From Chloracidobacterium validum (GTDB lineage: Bacteria; Acidobacteriota; Blastocatellia; Chloracidobacteriales; Chloracidobacteriaceae): 64,000 bases of DNA. The stretch spans positions 1,967,501 through 2,031,500 of the forward strand of contig NZ_CP072648.1 of assembly GCF_018304825.1 (NCBI RefSeq). The letters run 5' to 3'. This document shows, piece after piece, positions 45,824 through 55,071 of this stretch. The notes beneath the pieces are model-generated. The model ran no database searches and was not told the origin of the DNA. It saw nothing but the letters and a program-made list of their open reading frames with translations. Numbering within the stretch: position 1 is the first letter of the stretch; each line of letters opens with the position of its first letter. The position numbers and the translations under genes were made by a program.

Positions 45824-48421
45824 ATGAGCGCGACTGCAACTGCCGCGGTTACCCCAGCCAAACGCCAAGAGATTGTGAACCGGCATGCCATCCTCGAAGC
45901 CATTCGAGGCATTTCGGCCATTGAAGAACTCGTCGAGCATGAGCCAGGCCATGGCTACAAGTTTGGCGTGGATTTGGAAGTCGCCATTTACGGACGCAAC
46001 TACGGCCCCGGCAAAAAAGTCGGACCGTATATACGGATGTATGACTATCCACCCGGACTGGAGATTGTTCACCAAGGCGATTGGGATACCAACACCTTCT
46101 ACATCATCGTTTCTGGCGCGGCTGAAGTGTTTGTGGCGGGCGTCACCAATCCGGTGGCGACCTTTGAGCCAGGCAAGCCCTTTGGCGAAATGGGGGTGTT
46201 GGCCGGCGTACCGCGCAGCGCGACCGTGATTGCCCACCGGCAGCGGGGTGCGCGCGTGCTTGAAGTGCAGCGCCCGGCGCTGCGGGTGCTCCGCAAACTC
46301 AAGAAGTTTGGCGCGGCACTCGACATTACCTACCGCAACAATGGGCGGGCAGCGGCTGCCAACCAGCTTCAGATTTCAGATGACCTCAAGCAAAAAATCG
46401 CTGAGATTGCTGAGTTTCGGTTGGTGGCGCGCGGCCATGTGCTGGCTAGTGAGGCCGAACCCGTCCACAACTTGGTCATCATCCGTGATGGGTGGGTCAA
46501 ACGGATTGGTCAAGCCCAGCAGGGTGAAACGGCTGACTACCTGGGACCAGGCTACATCCTTGGGTTCAACGCTTTGACCACCCGCGGCGCGCGCTTTCCG
46601 TACCGTGCCGTCGCCATGAGCCGAACCGAGTTGCTCGAAGTGCCAGTGGAAGCTCTTTACCGTGACCAACAACTCCTTGAAGGGGTGAAGGCGGCCCTGG
46701 GCGCGGCCGGTGACATTGGGACGCCACTTCAACCCACGAAAGCGCTAGCGTTCAACCCAGCGGTCAAAGCAGCGCAGGAGCGGATCCTTGACCGCGGGCT
46801 AGCCGATGCCAACAACCTGCTCCTGATGGATATGGACCTGTGCATCCGCTGCGGCAACTGCTCCCTGGCCTGCCATGAAATCCACGGACATTCCCGACTC
46901 AAGCGAACGGGCATTCATGTTTTGCGCCCACAGACGCCCACCCACGCCAAGCTTGACCAATCGCTCCTGATGCCGGCGGTATGCCTGCACTGTAAGGACC
47001 CGGAGTGCCTGACCGGCTGCCCAACTGGAGCCATTGCGCGCTTTGAAGGCGGGCAGGTGGACATCATCCCAAGCCTGTGCATCGGTTGCAGCGATTGCGC
47101 GACGCAATGCCCCTACAACGCCATTTCACTCATTCCACGCAGCGAACTCAAAAAGTCCACGCCGACCAAAGCCGCTCCGGCCAAGGTGGCGGCGCCTTCC
47201 AAGAATGGCAAGAGCGCGCCAACCAAAGACACCGATGCAAGCCATGAAGCGTTTGATCCCCTCGCTGCCTTTGGCCTGCGTTTCGACCCAAAGCCGAACC
47301 CGGTGACCCAAGGCGAAGACTTGGTCGCGATTAAGTGCAACCTGTGCAATAACACGCCGCTCAACCCCAAGGACCAAACCGGCAAGCCGGTCTATGCCAC
47401 GCACAAACACAACTGCGAAGAAAACTGTCCGACCGGTGCGCTCAAGCGCGTCAAACCCAACCAGTACTTCAACGAGATTGCCCAGATTCACGGCCCGGCT
47501 TTTCGACGGGTTGGCGAGATGATTGTCGGGAATCGGTTTGGCCACGCCGACCGCGCCAAGACTCTGGCGCATGTGCTTGGCGTGACGCTCACCCTGTTGC
47601 TCTGCGGGGCCACGATGGCCGGCATCGTGCAGTACGGTCTTGGCACACCGCTCCTTCGGTCAGATTGGTTCAACTTTCGGTGGATTACCGGGCTGGTGGG
47701 CTTGGCTGGGATCATCATCGTCATGCTTTACCCGGTCCGGCGCCAAATGTGGCGGCGGCGGGGCGGGGCGCTCAAAACCTGGATGCTCTCGCACACCTAC
47801 GCCGGCGTGATTGCCGGCATCGTCCTCCTCCTCCACGGCGGAACCAACCTGGGGGGCGCAGTCACGGCGGCACTCATGATTTCATTTGATTTGGTGATCT
47901 TGACTGGATTGATCGGTATTTTGCTCTACCAAATCGGTCCGCGCCTGCTCACCAAGATTGAGGGTGAACCCCTGTTGGCGGAAGACCTGATGCGGCGGCG
48001 CAGTGAGCTTTATCGGGAAATTGCCGACTTGACCGTGACGGCCCAGGAGCAAGCTGAAAAAGAAGGGCGCGGCGCGCAGTTTGCCCAAACGTTTCTTCCG
48101 GCGCGTGACCGGGTGATTGCCACGCTTCTCTCGCTTGGTTTCCTATTCCGACAATACATCCGCCGGGAATCACTGGATGACCTGCTGGCCGATGTTCGCC
48201 GACGGTTTGATGGTACCATTGCCAAACAACCCCACCCAAACGAGCGGGACGTCATGCGGCAAATTGTCGAAGCCGGCGCGACCATTCGGCGGATTGACGC
48301 GCTGCTTTACATTCATCGGGCGCTGAAAATCTGGCTTCCGCCGCACGTCATTTCAACCTCGGTGATGCTGGCCCTGCTGGTCGTGCACATCCTTCAGGTG
48401 GTGTATTACCTGTGGCGCTAA
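45824..48421 (+). CDS. cyclic-nucleotide-binding / polyferredoxin / membrane fusion protein
   Basis: About 865 residues from ATG 45824 (GGAAAG upstream). First CNB domain, about 65-160, keeps the phosphate-binding cassette (FGEMGVLAGVPRSAT, Glu and Arg present); a second (about 190-290) is degenerate. Ferredoxin region: C340-C343-C346-C350, C387-C390-C395-C399, C419-C422-C425-C429 and C505-C508/C531-C535, 16 cysteines suited to four [4Fe-4S] clusters, as in DmsB/NrfC-type subunits. Then membrane helices at about 581, 621, 658, 682 and 841, with histidines (SHTY, LLHGG, PPHVIS, VVHIL) that could bind b-type haem. It probably moves electrons between soluble donors and the membrane under nucleotide control. 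It precedes its partner by 80 bases. Confidence 0.88.
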   Translation: MSATATAAVTPAKRQEIVNRHAILEAIRGISAIEELVEHEPGHGYKFGVDLEVAIYGRNYGPGKKVGPYIRMYDYPPGLEIVHQGDWDTNTFYIIVSGAAEVFVAGVTNPVATFEPGKPFGEMGVLAGVPRSATVIAHRQRGARVLEVQRPALRVLRKLKKFGAALDITYRNNGRAAAANQLQISDDLKQKIAEIAEFRLVARGHVLASEAEPVHNLVIIRDGWVKRIGQAQQGETADYLGPGYILGFNALTTRGARFPYRAVAMSRTELLEVPVEALYRDQQLLEGVKAALGAAGDIGTPLQPTKALAFNPAVKAAQERILDRGLADANNLLLMDMDLCIRCGNCSLACHEIHGHSRLKRTGIHVLRPQTPTHAKLDQSLLMPAVCLHCKDPECLTGCPTGAIARFEGGQVDIIPSLCIGCSDCATQCPYNAISLIPRSELKKSTPTKAAPAKVAAPSKNGKSAPTKDTDASHEAFDPLAAFGLRFDPKPNPVTQGEDLVAIKCNLCNNTPLNPKDQTGKPVYATHKHNCEENCPTGALKRVKPNQYFNEIAQIHGPAFRRVGEMIVGNRFGHADRAKTLAHVLGVTLTLLLCGATMAGIVQYGLGTPLLRSDWFNFRWITGLVGLAGIIIVMLYPVRRQMWRRRGGALKTWMLSHTYAGVIAGIVLLLHGGTNLGGAVTAALMISFDLVILTGLIGILLYQIGPRLLTKIEGEPLLAEDLMRRRSELYREIADLTVTAQEQAEKEGRGAQFAQTFLPARDRVIATLLSLGFLFRQYIRRESLDDLLADVRRRFDGTIAKQPHPNERDVMRQIVEAGATIRRIDALLYIHRALKIWLPPHVISTSVMLALLVVHILQVVYYLWR

Positions 48422-48501
48422 CCTTCCCTACTCGCTTGCGTTCTTTTGCGCCTTGCCCATCGGCACGCAACCTCTGCTAGCCCCCCGGTCTGGAAAACAC
48501 C

Positions 48502-51500
48502 ATGGCGAAACTCAGCCGCTTTACGATTCAGCGCAAAGACCTCGTTGATAAAGGCGACCTCGTTCTGGAACTTGAGGGCTTGGTCATTGGCTCGCAGTCC
48601 GACTGTGACCTTCTGCTCAATCATCCCACCGTGTCACGTATCCACGCCGGTATCCGCGAAGTGGAAGGCCGGTGGTGGTTGACGAACCTCTCCAGCACGA
48701 ATGGCACACAGGTCAACGGCGCGCTGGTTGAAACGGTTGAACTTCAGCCGGACGACATCATTCGGATCGGCATTTTTGTCTTGCGCCCAACCTTTGCGGA
48801 TGGCGTCCTGACGCTCGATGTGGATCGCCAGGTGGACGCCTACGCGGCTGCCGAGCGCACGACGCGCCTGTTGGGCGATCCCATCCAAGCCACGACGCAG
48901 GGCAAGACGGCGCTCCTACCCAAACTGACCGGGTACTTACAGCAACGCGGACTCACCCAACCCTTACGCGGACAGACTCAGCAACTGCAACCGAGTCAGC
49001 AACGACCAGAAGCCCCGTCCACGCCGCCGCCAGCCGCAGAACCGCCAGCGCCACCATCGGCAACGGGACTGCTTCAGGCCGCTCGGTTGCAACGCGGCAT
49101 GACCGGGCTACTGACCTCGATCCTGGCGCTGCCGGAGCAAGAGCAGAAGCGTTTCCAGCAGGCGATGAATGTCTTCTGGGAACGGCGCAAAGCTGCCATC
49201 AAGGGCGAGCAGAAGCTCGATGAGTATTCCCCGCTTGAACCACGGGAACTCCCCGAAGAACTCAAAAAGCACAACCTCCACCTGGGGAAAAAGCGCTTCA
49301 ACTGGATTCCGACCAATGACCTCATTCGCCCGTGGCCGCGTGGGTATCTCTATGTGTTCGGCGCGGTGGCAACGGTGCTGTGCATCCTGGCTTTCTTCCT
49401 CTGGGAAGCTGCCTACTTGCCGGGCGAAACTTCTCATCCGCATGCGCTGCCAGTTGGCAAATTGCCGGAACCGGTTCGGCAGCGCCTCGACTTAAAGTTG
49501 GTCGCCAACGCTCCGGTGGAAAACAATTGTAGCGCCTGCCATGCGGCGGCAACCTCGATGCAGAACAAGTGCGTGGACTGCCACGAAACCAGCCATTTCA
49601 ACACGACGGTTATCGCCAAGCATGAGGAAGCCAAAATCCAGTGCGTGGACTGCCACACCGAACACAAGGGCGCGGATTTCCGCCCCGGTATCGTGTCGCG
49701 CAGCATGTGCATTGACTGTCACCGGGATGCGCCAACCCATCCCAAGGCCGTCAGCCTCAAGGACGGCACACCGTTGCGCGAACCGCACCGTGGCTCGTTT
49801 GGCTATCCGGTCGAAAACGGTGTGTGGTCGTGGCAGCATCCCATGAACCCTAAGTGGGACAAGCTCTTCAGCGAGAGTAAAACGCCGCTCGATCCCTCGA
49901 CCAAGTTTCATCTGGTTCATGCGGCGGTGGCGCCCTCCACGAGCGCGTGGAAGTGCAGCGAGTGCCATGATGGGTCATTCGCCAAGGGCGCGGCGGATGT
50001 AAAAGTCATCAACCGCGACAAATGCGCCGTATGCCATGGCCAGGCGTACGTCCAGACGGCTTCGCTCAAAGACCTCGATACCGATGCGCTCCGGCTGGGC
50101 ATTGACTGCAACTCCTGTCACGGGCAGCACCCACAGTCGCAAACCTTGACGGCGGCCCGTCGCCCGGCCGGGAGCGGGCCCGAGCCGGTCGTGTTTACCA
50201 AAGACCGGGTTTACCGGGGTGGCAAAGACTGGCAGTGGACCAGCCTGGCCGCGAAGTTTGGCGGCTTCACCCTTGGCAACTGGGCACTCTTTTTCAGCCT
50301 CATTCCGCTGACCGGAATCGGGTTTCTCACCTTTGACACGCTGCGCAAGCGCCGTGAGCAGGCCACGCTCAAAGGCAATACCCTTGACCTAGCCAACCGA
50401 CACCGGAAGTTTACCGACACGCGCTATGCTGAACGGTGGGAGTCCCAGGTCCAAATCGAACGCGCGCGGACTTCCGCCCGGGAAAACCCGGTTCCACACC
50501 CGGTCATCAACTACGAAACCTGCATTGGCTGCCACGCCTGCATTCTCGCCTGTCCGCAGGACGTGCTGGGGTTTGACGAGCAAGAGCACCACGCCATCGT
50601 CGTCAACCTCGAACAGTGCATGGAAGACACCGGATGCCAGCAAGCGTGTCCGACGGTTCCGCAGTCTTGCGTTCTCATCAATACCCGCCAAACCATTCGG
50701 GAAGCGCCCAAGCCGTTGCGCAAGGGGGCCAACGAGGGATTTGAAACAGAAAGCGCCACAGGTATCTACCTCGTTGGGGATGTCTCCGGCGTGCCACTCA
50801 TTCGGAACGCCATCAAGGAGGGCCGCCTGGCCATCGAACGGATTGCCGACAAGCTCAAGGCTGAAGGGCCGGTGGCCGGCGCGGATTACGACGTTGCCAT
50901 CGTTGGCATCGGGCCGGGCGGTATTTCAGCGGTGGCGCGGGCGGCTGAACTCGGGTTGCGCTACGTCGCACTCGAACAGGGCCGCAGGTATTCGACCATT
51001 GCCGAGAAATACCCGGCCGGCAAATACGTGGCTTTCAATCCGTTCAATCCATCTGACCCACCGTTGGGTGCGGTTCGACTTGACGGACCGGGCGATCTCA
51101 AAGAGGTCATGCTTGGGTGGTGGGATGAAACCGTTGAAAAACTTGGGTTGGTCATCAACGAATACGAAGGCTGCAAGGAAATCACCCGTGAAAACGACTA
51201 TTTCATTGTCAAAACGACCAAAAACGCCCATGGGTACAAAGCCCGCAAGGTCCTGCTTGCCATCGGCAACGCTGGTGAGCCACGCAAACTGGGGTGCCCC
51301 GGAGAAGTCGAAGGACGAGTCCTGTATCGGCTACAAGACCCGAGCGCTTTCAAGGGCAAACATATCGTGGTTGTCGGCGCGGGCAACTCCGCCGTCGAAG
51401 CGGCCGTGGACCTCACCGGACAGCGTCAGCCCGATGGAACGGTCAAGTTTCCACCCGATGCCGAGGCAAACCACGTCACACTCGTCATCCGGTCAGACTT

Positions 51501-51756
51501 TCCGAAAGACCTGACGCTTGAAAACAAAATGTGGGTTTATTACTGCATGGACGCCGGGCGAATTAAGGCGTACTTCGGGGCCGGCATCCGCGAGATCACT
51601 GAGCGGGAGGTGGTGCTCGAGAAGGTACGTGACAAGTCTGAAATCGCGCGAATTCCAAACGATTACGTGTTTGCGCTGATTGGGAGCATTGCGCCCAAGG
51701 AGTTTCTCACCAAGATCGGGGTCAAATACGCCGGGGATGACAAGAAGAAACGGTAG
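48502..51756 (+). CDS. FHA / heptahaem cytochrome c / ferredoxin / flavin oxidoreductase fusion
   Basis: 1084 residues. FHA domain about 20-95 (SRIHAGI, LSSTNGTQVNG). Pro-rich linker about 145-200. Membrane helix one near 281-304. Seven CxxCH sites with first cysteines at 343, 357, 381, 403, 485, 508 and 536, so seven c-type haems are expected outside the membrane. Helix two near 592-613. A ferredoxin-like CIGCHACILACP begins at 674, followed by CMEDTGCQQACP. Two Rossmann motifs, IVGIGPGGIS (about 797) and VVGAGNSAVEAA (about 957), give an FAD/NAD(P) oxidoreductase. FHA recognises phosphothreonine, so phosphorylation may gate it. The inferred role is electron passage between NAD(P)H and periplasmic haems. 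Confidence 0.9.
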   Translation: MAKLSRFTIQRKDLVDKGDLVLELEGLVIGSQSDCDLLLNHPTVSRIHAGIREVEGRWWLTNLSSTNGTQVNGALVETVELQPDDIIRIGIFVLRPTFADGVLTLDVDRQVDAYAAAERTTRLLGDPIQATTQGKTALLPKLTGYLQQRGLTQPLRGQTQQLQPSQQRPEAPSTPPPAAEPPAPPSATGLLQAARLQRGMTGLLTSILALPEQEQKRFQQAMNVFWERRKAAIKGEQKLDEYSPLEPRELPEELKKHNLHLGKKRFNWIPTNDLIRPWPRGYLYVFGAVATVLCILAFFLWEAAYLPGETSHPHALPVGKLPEPVRQRLDLKLVANAPVENNCSACHAAATSMQNKCVDCHETSHFNTTVIAKHEEAKIQCVDCHTEHKGADFRPGIVSRSMCIDCHRDAPTHPKAVSLKDGTPLREPHRGSFGYPVENGVWSWQHPMNPKWDKLFSESKTPLDPSTKFHLVHAAVAPSTSAWKCSECHDGSFAKGAADVKVINRDKCAVCHGQAYVQTASLKDLDTDALRLGIDCNSCHGQHPQSQTLTAARRPAGSGPEPVVFTKDRVYRGGKDWQWTSLAAKFGGFTLGNWALFFSLIPLTGIGFLTFDTLRKRREQATLKGNTLDLANRHRKFTDTRYAERWESQVQIERARTSARENPVPHPVINYETCIGCHACILACPQDVLGFDEQEHHAIVVNLEQCMEDTGCQQACPTVPQSCVLINTRQTIREAPKPLRKGANEGFETESATGIYLVGDVSGVPLIRNAIKEGRLAIERIADKLKAEGPVAGADYDVAIVGIGPGGISAVARAAELGLRYVALEQGRRYSTIAEKYPAGKYVAFNPFNPSDPPLGAVRLDGPGDLKEVMLGWWDETVEKLGLVINEYEGCKEITRENDYFIVKTTKNAHGYKARKVLLAIGNAGEPRKLGCPGEVEGRVLYRLQDPSAFKGKHIVVVGAGNSAVEAAVDLTGQRQPDGTVKFPPDAEANHVTLVIRSDFPKDLTLENKMWVYYCMDAGRIKAYFGAGIREITEREVVLEKVRDKSEIARIPNDYVFALIGSIAPKEFLTKIGVKYAGDDKKKR

Positions 51757-51910
51757 GCCATTTACCACAACGGAAAGCACGGCACGCCGCCACCGAACCT
51801 GAATCCGCCAGATCGAGCGGGGATTCGTTACCCGCCAGTGGTTCAGGGTGGCTGGGCGCGTGCTGCCTTCAGAAACAGGTTTACGGGCCAGTACGCAGCC
51901 GATGACTTGA
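51757..51910. other. intergenic region between convergent redox and CorC-type genes
   Basis: About 150 bases. No gene or clear terminator with a U-tract is visible. A short inverted segment around GCGGGGATTCG is not convincing. Confidence 0.3.
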
Positions 51911-53299
51911 CTAAACGGATGGCTGGCGGAGGAGTACCGGCGGTAAAACGGGTGATTCCGCGAGCTTGGTCACGCGCACCCGCGCCACCCGCCGCCGCTC
52001 AACCTGCTCGACCCGAAACTCATACCCGTTATAACGGACGACATCGCCCGAATCGAGGAGTCGCCCAGCTTGCATCATGAGAAAGCCGGCCAGCGTAGCG
52101 TAGTCATCGGATTCAGGTAAGTTCAGGCCAAACTTTCGGTTGACTTCACGGATGGCAATCGTGCCATCGAAAATGAGGGTTCCGTCTGGCTCATGCCAGA
52201 CCATCACTTCCTCATCGGTTACGTCGTGTTCGTCGCGGATGTCACCAACAAGCTGCTCAAGAATGTCTTCGAGCGTCACGATGCCCTCAACGGTGCCATG
52301 CTCATCCACAACCACCCCAAGCGGCGACTGTGCCGCCCGAAGCTGGCGGAGAGCTTCTTCGAGATGGGCCGTGTCAGGGATAAAGACTGGCCGGCGGAGC
52401 ATTTCCTGCACTGAAAGCGCACTCTGGTGCGTATCCTTATGCACGAGGCGGTGGAGAATATCCTTGACGTGAACAAAACCCACGATGTTATCTGGATGAG
52501 CATCGTGAACCGGCAGCCGGGAATAACCTGACTCACATAACGTCTGCAAGATTTCATCCGAGCTGGCCTTCAGTGGAAGACTAATGACTTCTGGCCGCGG
52601 CACCATGACCTCGCGCACAACCGTGTCGCTGAAATGAAAGACATTGCGGATCAGTTCTTGCTCATCGGCCTTGAGGTGTCCGCTCTGGTGGGATAAGGCG
52701 ACGAGTTGCTGAATTTCTTCTTGCGTATAGGCCGCCGCGTGATGCCCGCCACGCACCGGAACGACACCGAATAAACGCACGGTTTGGCTTCCGGCACGAT
52801 CCAGCAGCCAAATGAAGGGCCTGAAGACTCGGCAAAAGATCGCCAAGGGAAGTGCAACGGCAAGAGCGATCTGCTCTGAACGCGCCAGTGCCAATGACTT
52901 GGGCGCAAGCTCGCCAAAGACAATGTGCAGGGTGGTGATCAGGGCAAAGGCCACGGCCACCGCCAAGGCATGCGCAGAGACAAACAACCACAGCCCCCCC
53001 GGTATGAAAGCGGAAAGCCAGCTTTCAAATATCCGTGAGAAGGTCAGCTCGCCAACCCACCCCAAAGCCAAGCTGGCGAGCGTAATCCCAAACTGGGTTG
53101 CGGAAATCGTCCCGTCAATGTCATCCAACAAACGCAGCGCCACCGCGGCCCGCCGACTCCCACCGGCGGACAGCGAGAGCAAGCGTGGACGCCGCACCAC
53201 GACCAGCGCAAACTCAGCCGCCACGAAGAACGCATTCGCGGCCACGAGTAGCCCAACACTCAAGAGTTTGAGGACGACAATGGGAACGGAGTCATCCAT
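51911..53299 (-). CDS. CorC/CNNM-family divalent cation transporter (HlyC/CorC-like)
   Basis: About 462 residues from ATG 53299; a TTG at 53356 is an alternative. N-terminal CNNM/DUF21 membrane domain (about 1-180; VAANAFFVAAEFALVVVRR, QFGITLASLALGWVGE), a pair of CBS domains (about 200-330; VMVPRPEVISLPLKA, VVDEHGTVEGIVTLEDILEQ) that bind Mg-ATP, and the C-terminal CorC_HlyC domain (about 340-440, ending in VRVTKL). It probably exports or regulates Mg2+. carD lies 62 bases upstream on the same strand. Confidence 0.93.
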   Translation of the reverse strand: MDDSVPIVVLKLLSVGLLVAANAFFVAAEFALVVVRRPRLLSLSAGGSRRAAVALRLLDDIDGTISATQFGITLASLALGWVGELTFSRIFESWLSAFIPGGLWLFVSAHALAVAVAFALITTLHIVFGELAPKSLALARSEQIALAVALPLAIFCRVFRPFIWLLDRAGSQTVRLFGVVPVRGGHHAAAYTQEEIQQLVALSHQSGHLKADEQELIRNVFHFSDTVVREVMVPRPEVISLPLKASSDEILQTLCESGYSRLPVHDAHPDNIVGFVHVKDILHRLVHKDTHQSALSVQEMLRRPVFIPDTAHLEEALRQLRAAQSPLGVVVDEHGTVEGIVTLEDILEQLVGDIRDEHDVTDEEVMVWHEPDGTLIFDGTIAIREVNRKFGLNLPESDDYATLAGFLMMQAGRLLDSGDVVRYNGYEFRVEQVERRRVARVRVTKLAESPVLPPVLLRQPSV

Positions 53300-53361
53300 T
53301 CCTAACCAGCCTGGATCAGTGGAATCGTCAACTGACGCAGCGGTGACAGGGGACAACAGTC

Positions 53362-53901
53362 CTACACGGCTGCGGCCGAAGCGGCGGCTTTGCCATTTTT
53401 CTTCTCAAACTTTACAAAGGCTTTTTGAAGCGCTTGTTCGACCGCTTCCTCAACCTTGCCCTGTGGCTTGCCAGAAGCCATGGTCAGCTCACTGATGACC
53501 AAGTAACGGGCGCGCTCAAGCAGTCGCTTCTCACGAAACGACAGTGGCTTGAGGCTGCCGAGATACGTCAGGTGCTTGAGAATTTCCGCGACGCTGAAGA
53601 TGTCGCCGGTTCGCATCTTTTCTGAAAACTCCTTGAAACGGTCTTTCCAGTCGGAAGGCGGCGCCACGAAGTTCGTCGCCAGCAGCTTCAACAACTTTTC
53701 ACCGTCAACCGTTTTGATGGGGGTGCGAATGCCAATGGACTGGACCTTGTCAACTGGGACATTGACTGTCGTGTTATTTCCACTCAGGCGCAACTGGTAA
53801 AACTCCATCTCGACACCATCAAACTCCATGCGCTTGATCACTTCGATGACGCCGATGCCGTGATTGGGATAAATCACTTTGTCGCCTACTTTGAATCCCA
53901 C
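53362..53901 (-). CDS. carD: CarD-family transcriptional regulator
   Basis: About 179 residues from a GTG at 53901, with AGGAGG eight bases before; the longer frame to 54006 is a 5' extension without a site. The RNA-polymerase interaction domain is VGDKVIYPNHGIGVIEVI (about 4-21) followed by beta strands; the C-terminal helical domain contains KRLLERARYLVISELTMAS. CarD/CdnL proteins bind the RNA polymerase beta subunit and stabilise open promoter complexes, often at rRNA genes. The tail is Lys/Ala-rich. It precedes the CorC-type gene. Confidence 0.95.
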   Translation of the reverse strand: MGFKVGDKVIYPNHGIGVIEVIKRMEFDGVEMEFYQLRLSGNNTTVNVPVDKVQSIGIRTPIKTVDGEKLLKLLATNFVAPPSDWKDRFKEFSEKMRTGDIFSVAEILKHLTYLGSLKPLSFREKRLLERARYLVISELTMASGKPQGKVEEAVEQALQKAFVKFEKKNGKAAASAAAV

Positions 53902-54153
53902 AGTAATGACCTCCTGAAGAACGAAGAAGGAACCGTGCCAGCCTGTCAGCACGGACTGGGTAGAAATGGCAGATGACTCGTATTCGAGAGCGCTACCCAA
54001 AAACATAAAACACGACCGTTGAGCATTTTACGCCGGATAGGGTGGACGGTCAAACGGATTGCGATACCATCCATCACGAAATGACTCGCCTGGAATGGTC
54101 GCGCCGCTCGCGCGCCAGTTCCCACCAACCAATGTTCACGAGGATTTCGCCCT

Positions 54154-55071
54154 ATGCCAGGTTCGGATGACCGTACGCGCGCTTTCGTTTATGACCTCAC
54201 CATTGCGCCCCTGTGGTGTGAGTGCTTCGACCGGCTGTTGACTGAAACGGTTTCCCTTCCAGCCAGTGGGCGCATCCTGCTGGTTGAGTGCGGCACCGGC
54301 GGACTGGCCATCGAACTGGCGCACCGACTCCGCGAGACTGGTACGGTCACAGCTAGCGACAGCAACCCAGCACGCCTTCAGATCGCGCGTGACAAATGTC
54401 AAGTCGCCCAGCTTGACAATCTGTATCTTATTGAAAGTCAAGAACTTGTAGATAATTTCACCGAAGACGGCTATGACCTTGTGGTGGGGGATGCCTCCCT
54501 TCTTCCCACCACGGCCCTTGAGCCGATGTTGGCAATGCTACGTGAGCGCGTGGGAGAAGACGGACAAGCCGTCGTCTATGTGGTTTCCCGTGGCAGCTTT
54601 GACGAGTTTTTCTCAGTCCTTTGGGAGGCGCTCTATGAATGTGACTTGGCGGAAACGCTGGCGACACCGCTTGAAGCGCTCTTGCATACCTATCCCACAC
54701 TGTCCGACCTGAGCGACCAAGCGGCCGCGGTTGGGCTGCGCGGCATCCACATCACGGTTGGTAAAGAAATCTTCAAATTTGATAGCGGGCAGGATTTCCT
54801 TGACTCACCGCTCATTGCCGGCTACTGGCTCGACCGTTGGCTGGCCATTGTGCCGCCGGCGCATATCGAGACCGTCAAGGCATCGCTACAAGCCATCATT
54901 GACCGTGATTGTGGCGCGTATCCGTTTGAGGTCAGCATCAAAGCCGCTTTGCTCGTCGGTCGCATCGAACCGCCATACCTGACTGACGATGAAGACGAGG
55001 CTGACGAGGAAGCCGCAGACGACATGACCGATGACGACGACAAAATCAATCATGACGACGAACGTAACTAG
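54154..55071 (+). CDS. class I SAM-dependent methyltransferase
   Basis: 305 residues from ATG 54154 (GAGGATTTCGCCCT upstream). Motif I is LLVECGTGGLAIELA, then TASDSNPARLQIA, and DLVVGDASLLPTT. The C-terminal 40 residues are almost all acidic (DDEDEADEEAADDMTDDDD), an unusual tail that could bind basic partners. The substrate is unknown. Its end overlaps the TPR gene start, so translation is coupled. Confidence 0.85.
   Translation: MPGSDDRTRAFVYDLTIAPLWCECFDRLLTETVSLPASGRILLVECGTGGLAIELAHRLRETGTVTASDSNPARLQIARDKCQVAQLDNLYLIESQELVDNFTEDGYDLVVGDASLLPTTALEPMLAMLRERVGEDGQAVVYVVSRGSFDEFFSVLWEALYECDLAETLATPLEALLHTYPTLSDLSDQAAAVGLRGIHITVGKEIFKFDSGQDFLDSPLIAGYWLDRWLAIVPPAHIETVKASLQAIIDRDCGAYPFEVSIKAALLVGRIEPPYLTDDEDEADEEAADDMTDDDDKINHDDERN

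Noticed and set aside
50521-50535. Eighth CxxCH haem site in the FHA fusion (CIGCH at residue 674)
   Set aside because: It continues as CIGCHACILACP, a classic [4Fe-4S] ferredoxin motif, and lies on the cytoplasmic side of the second helix.
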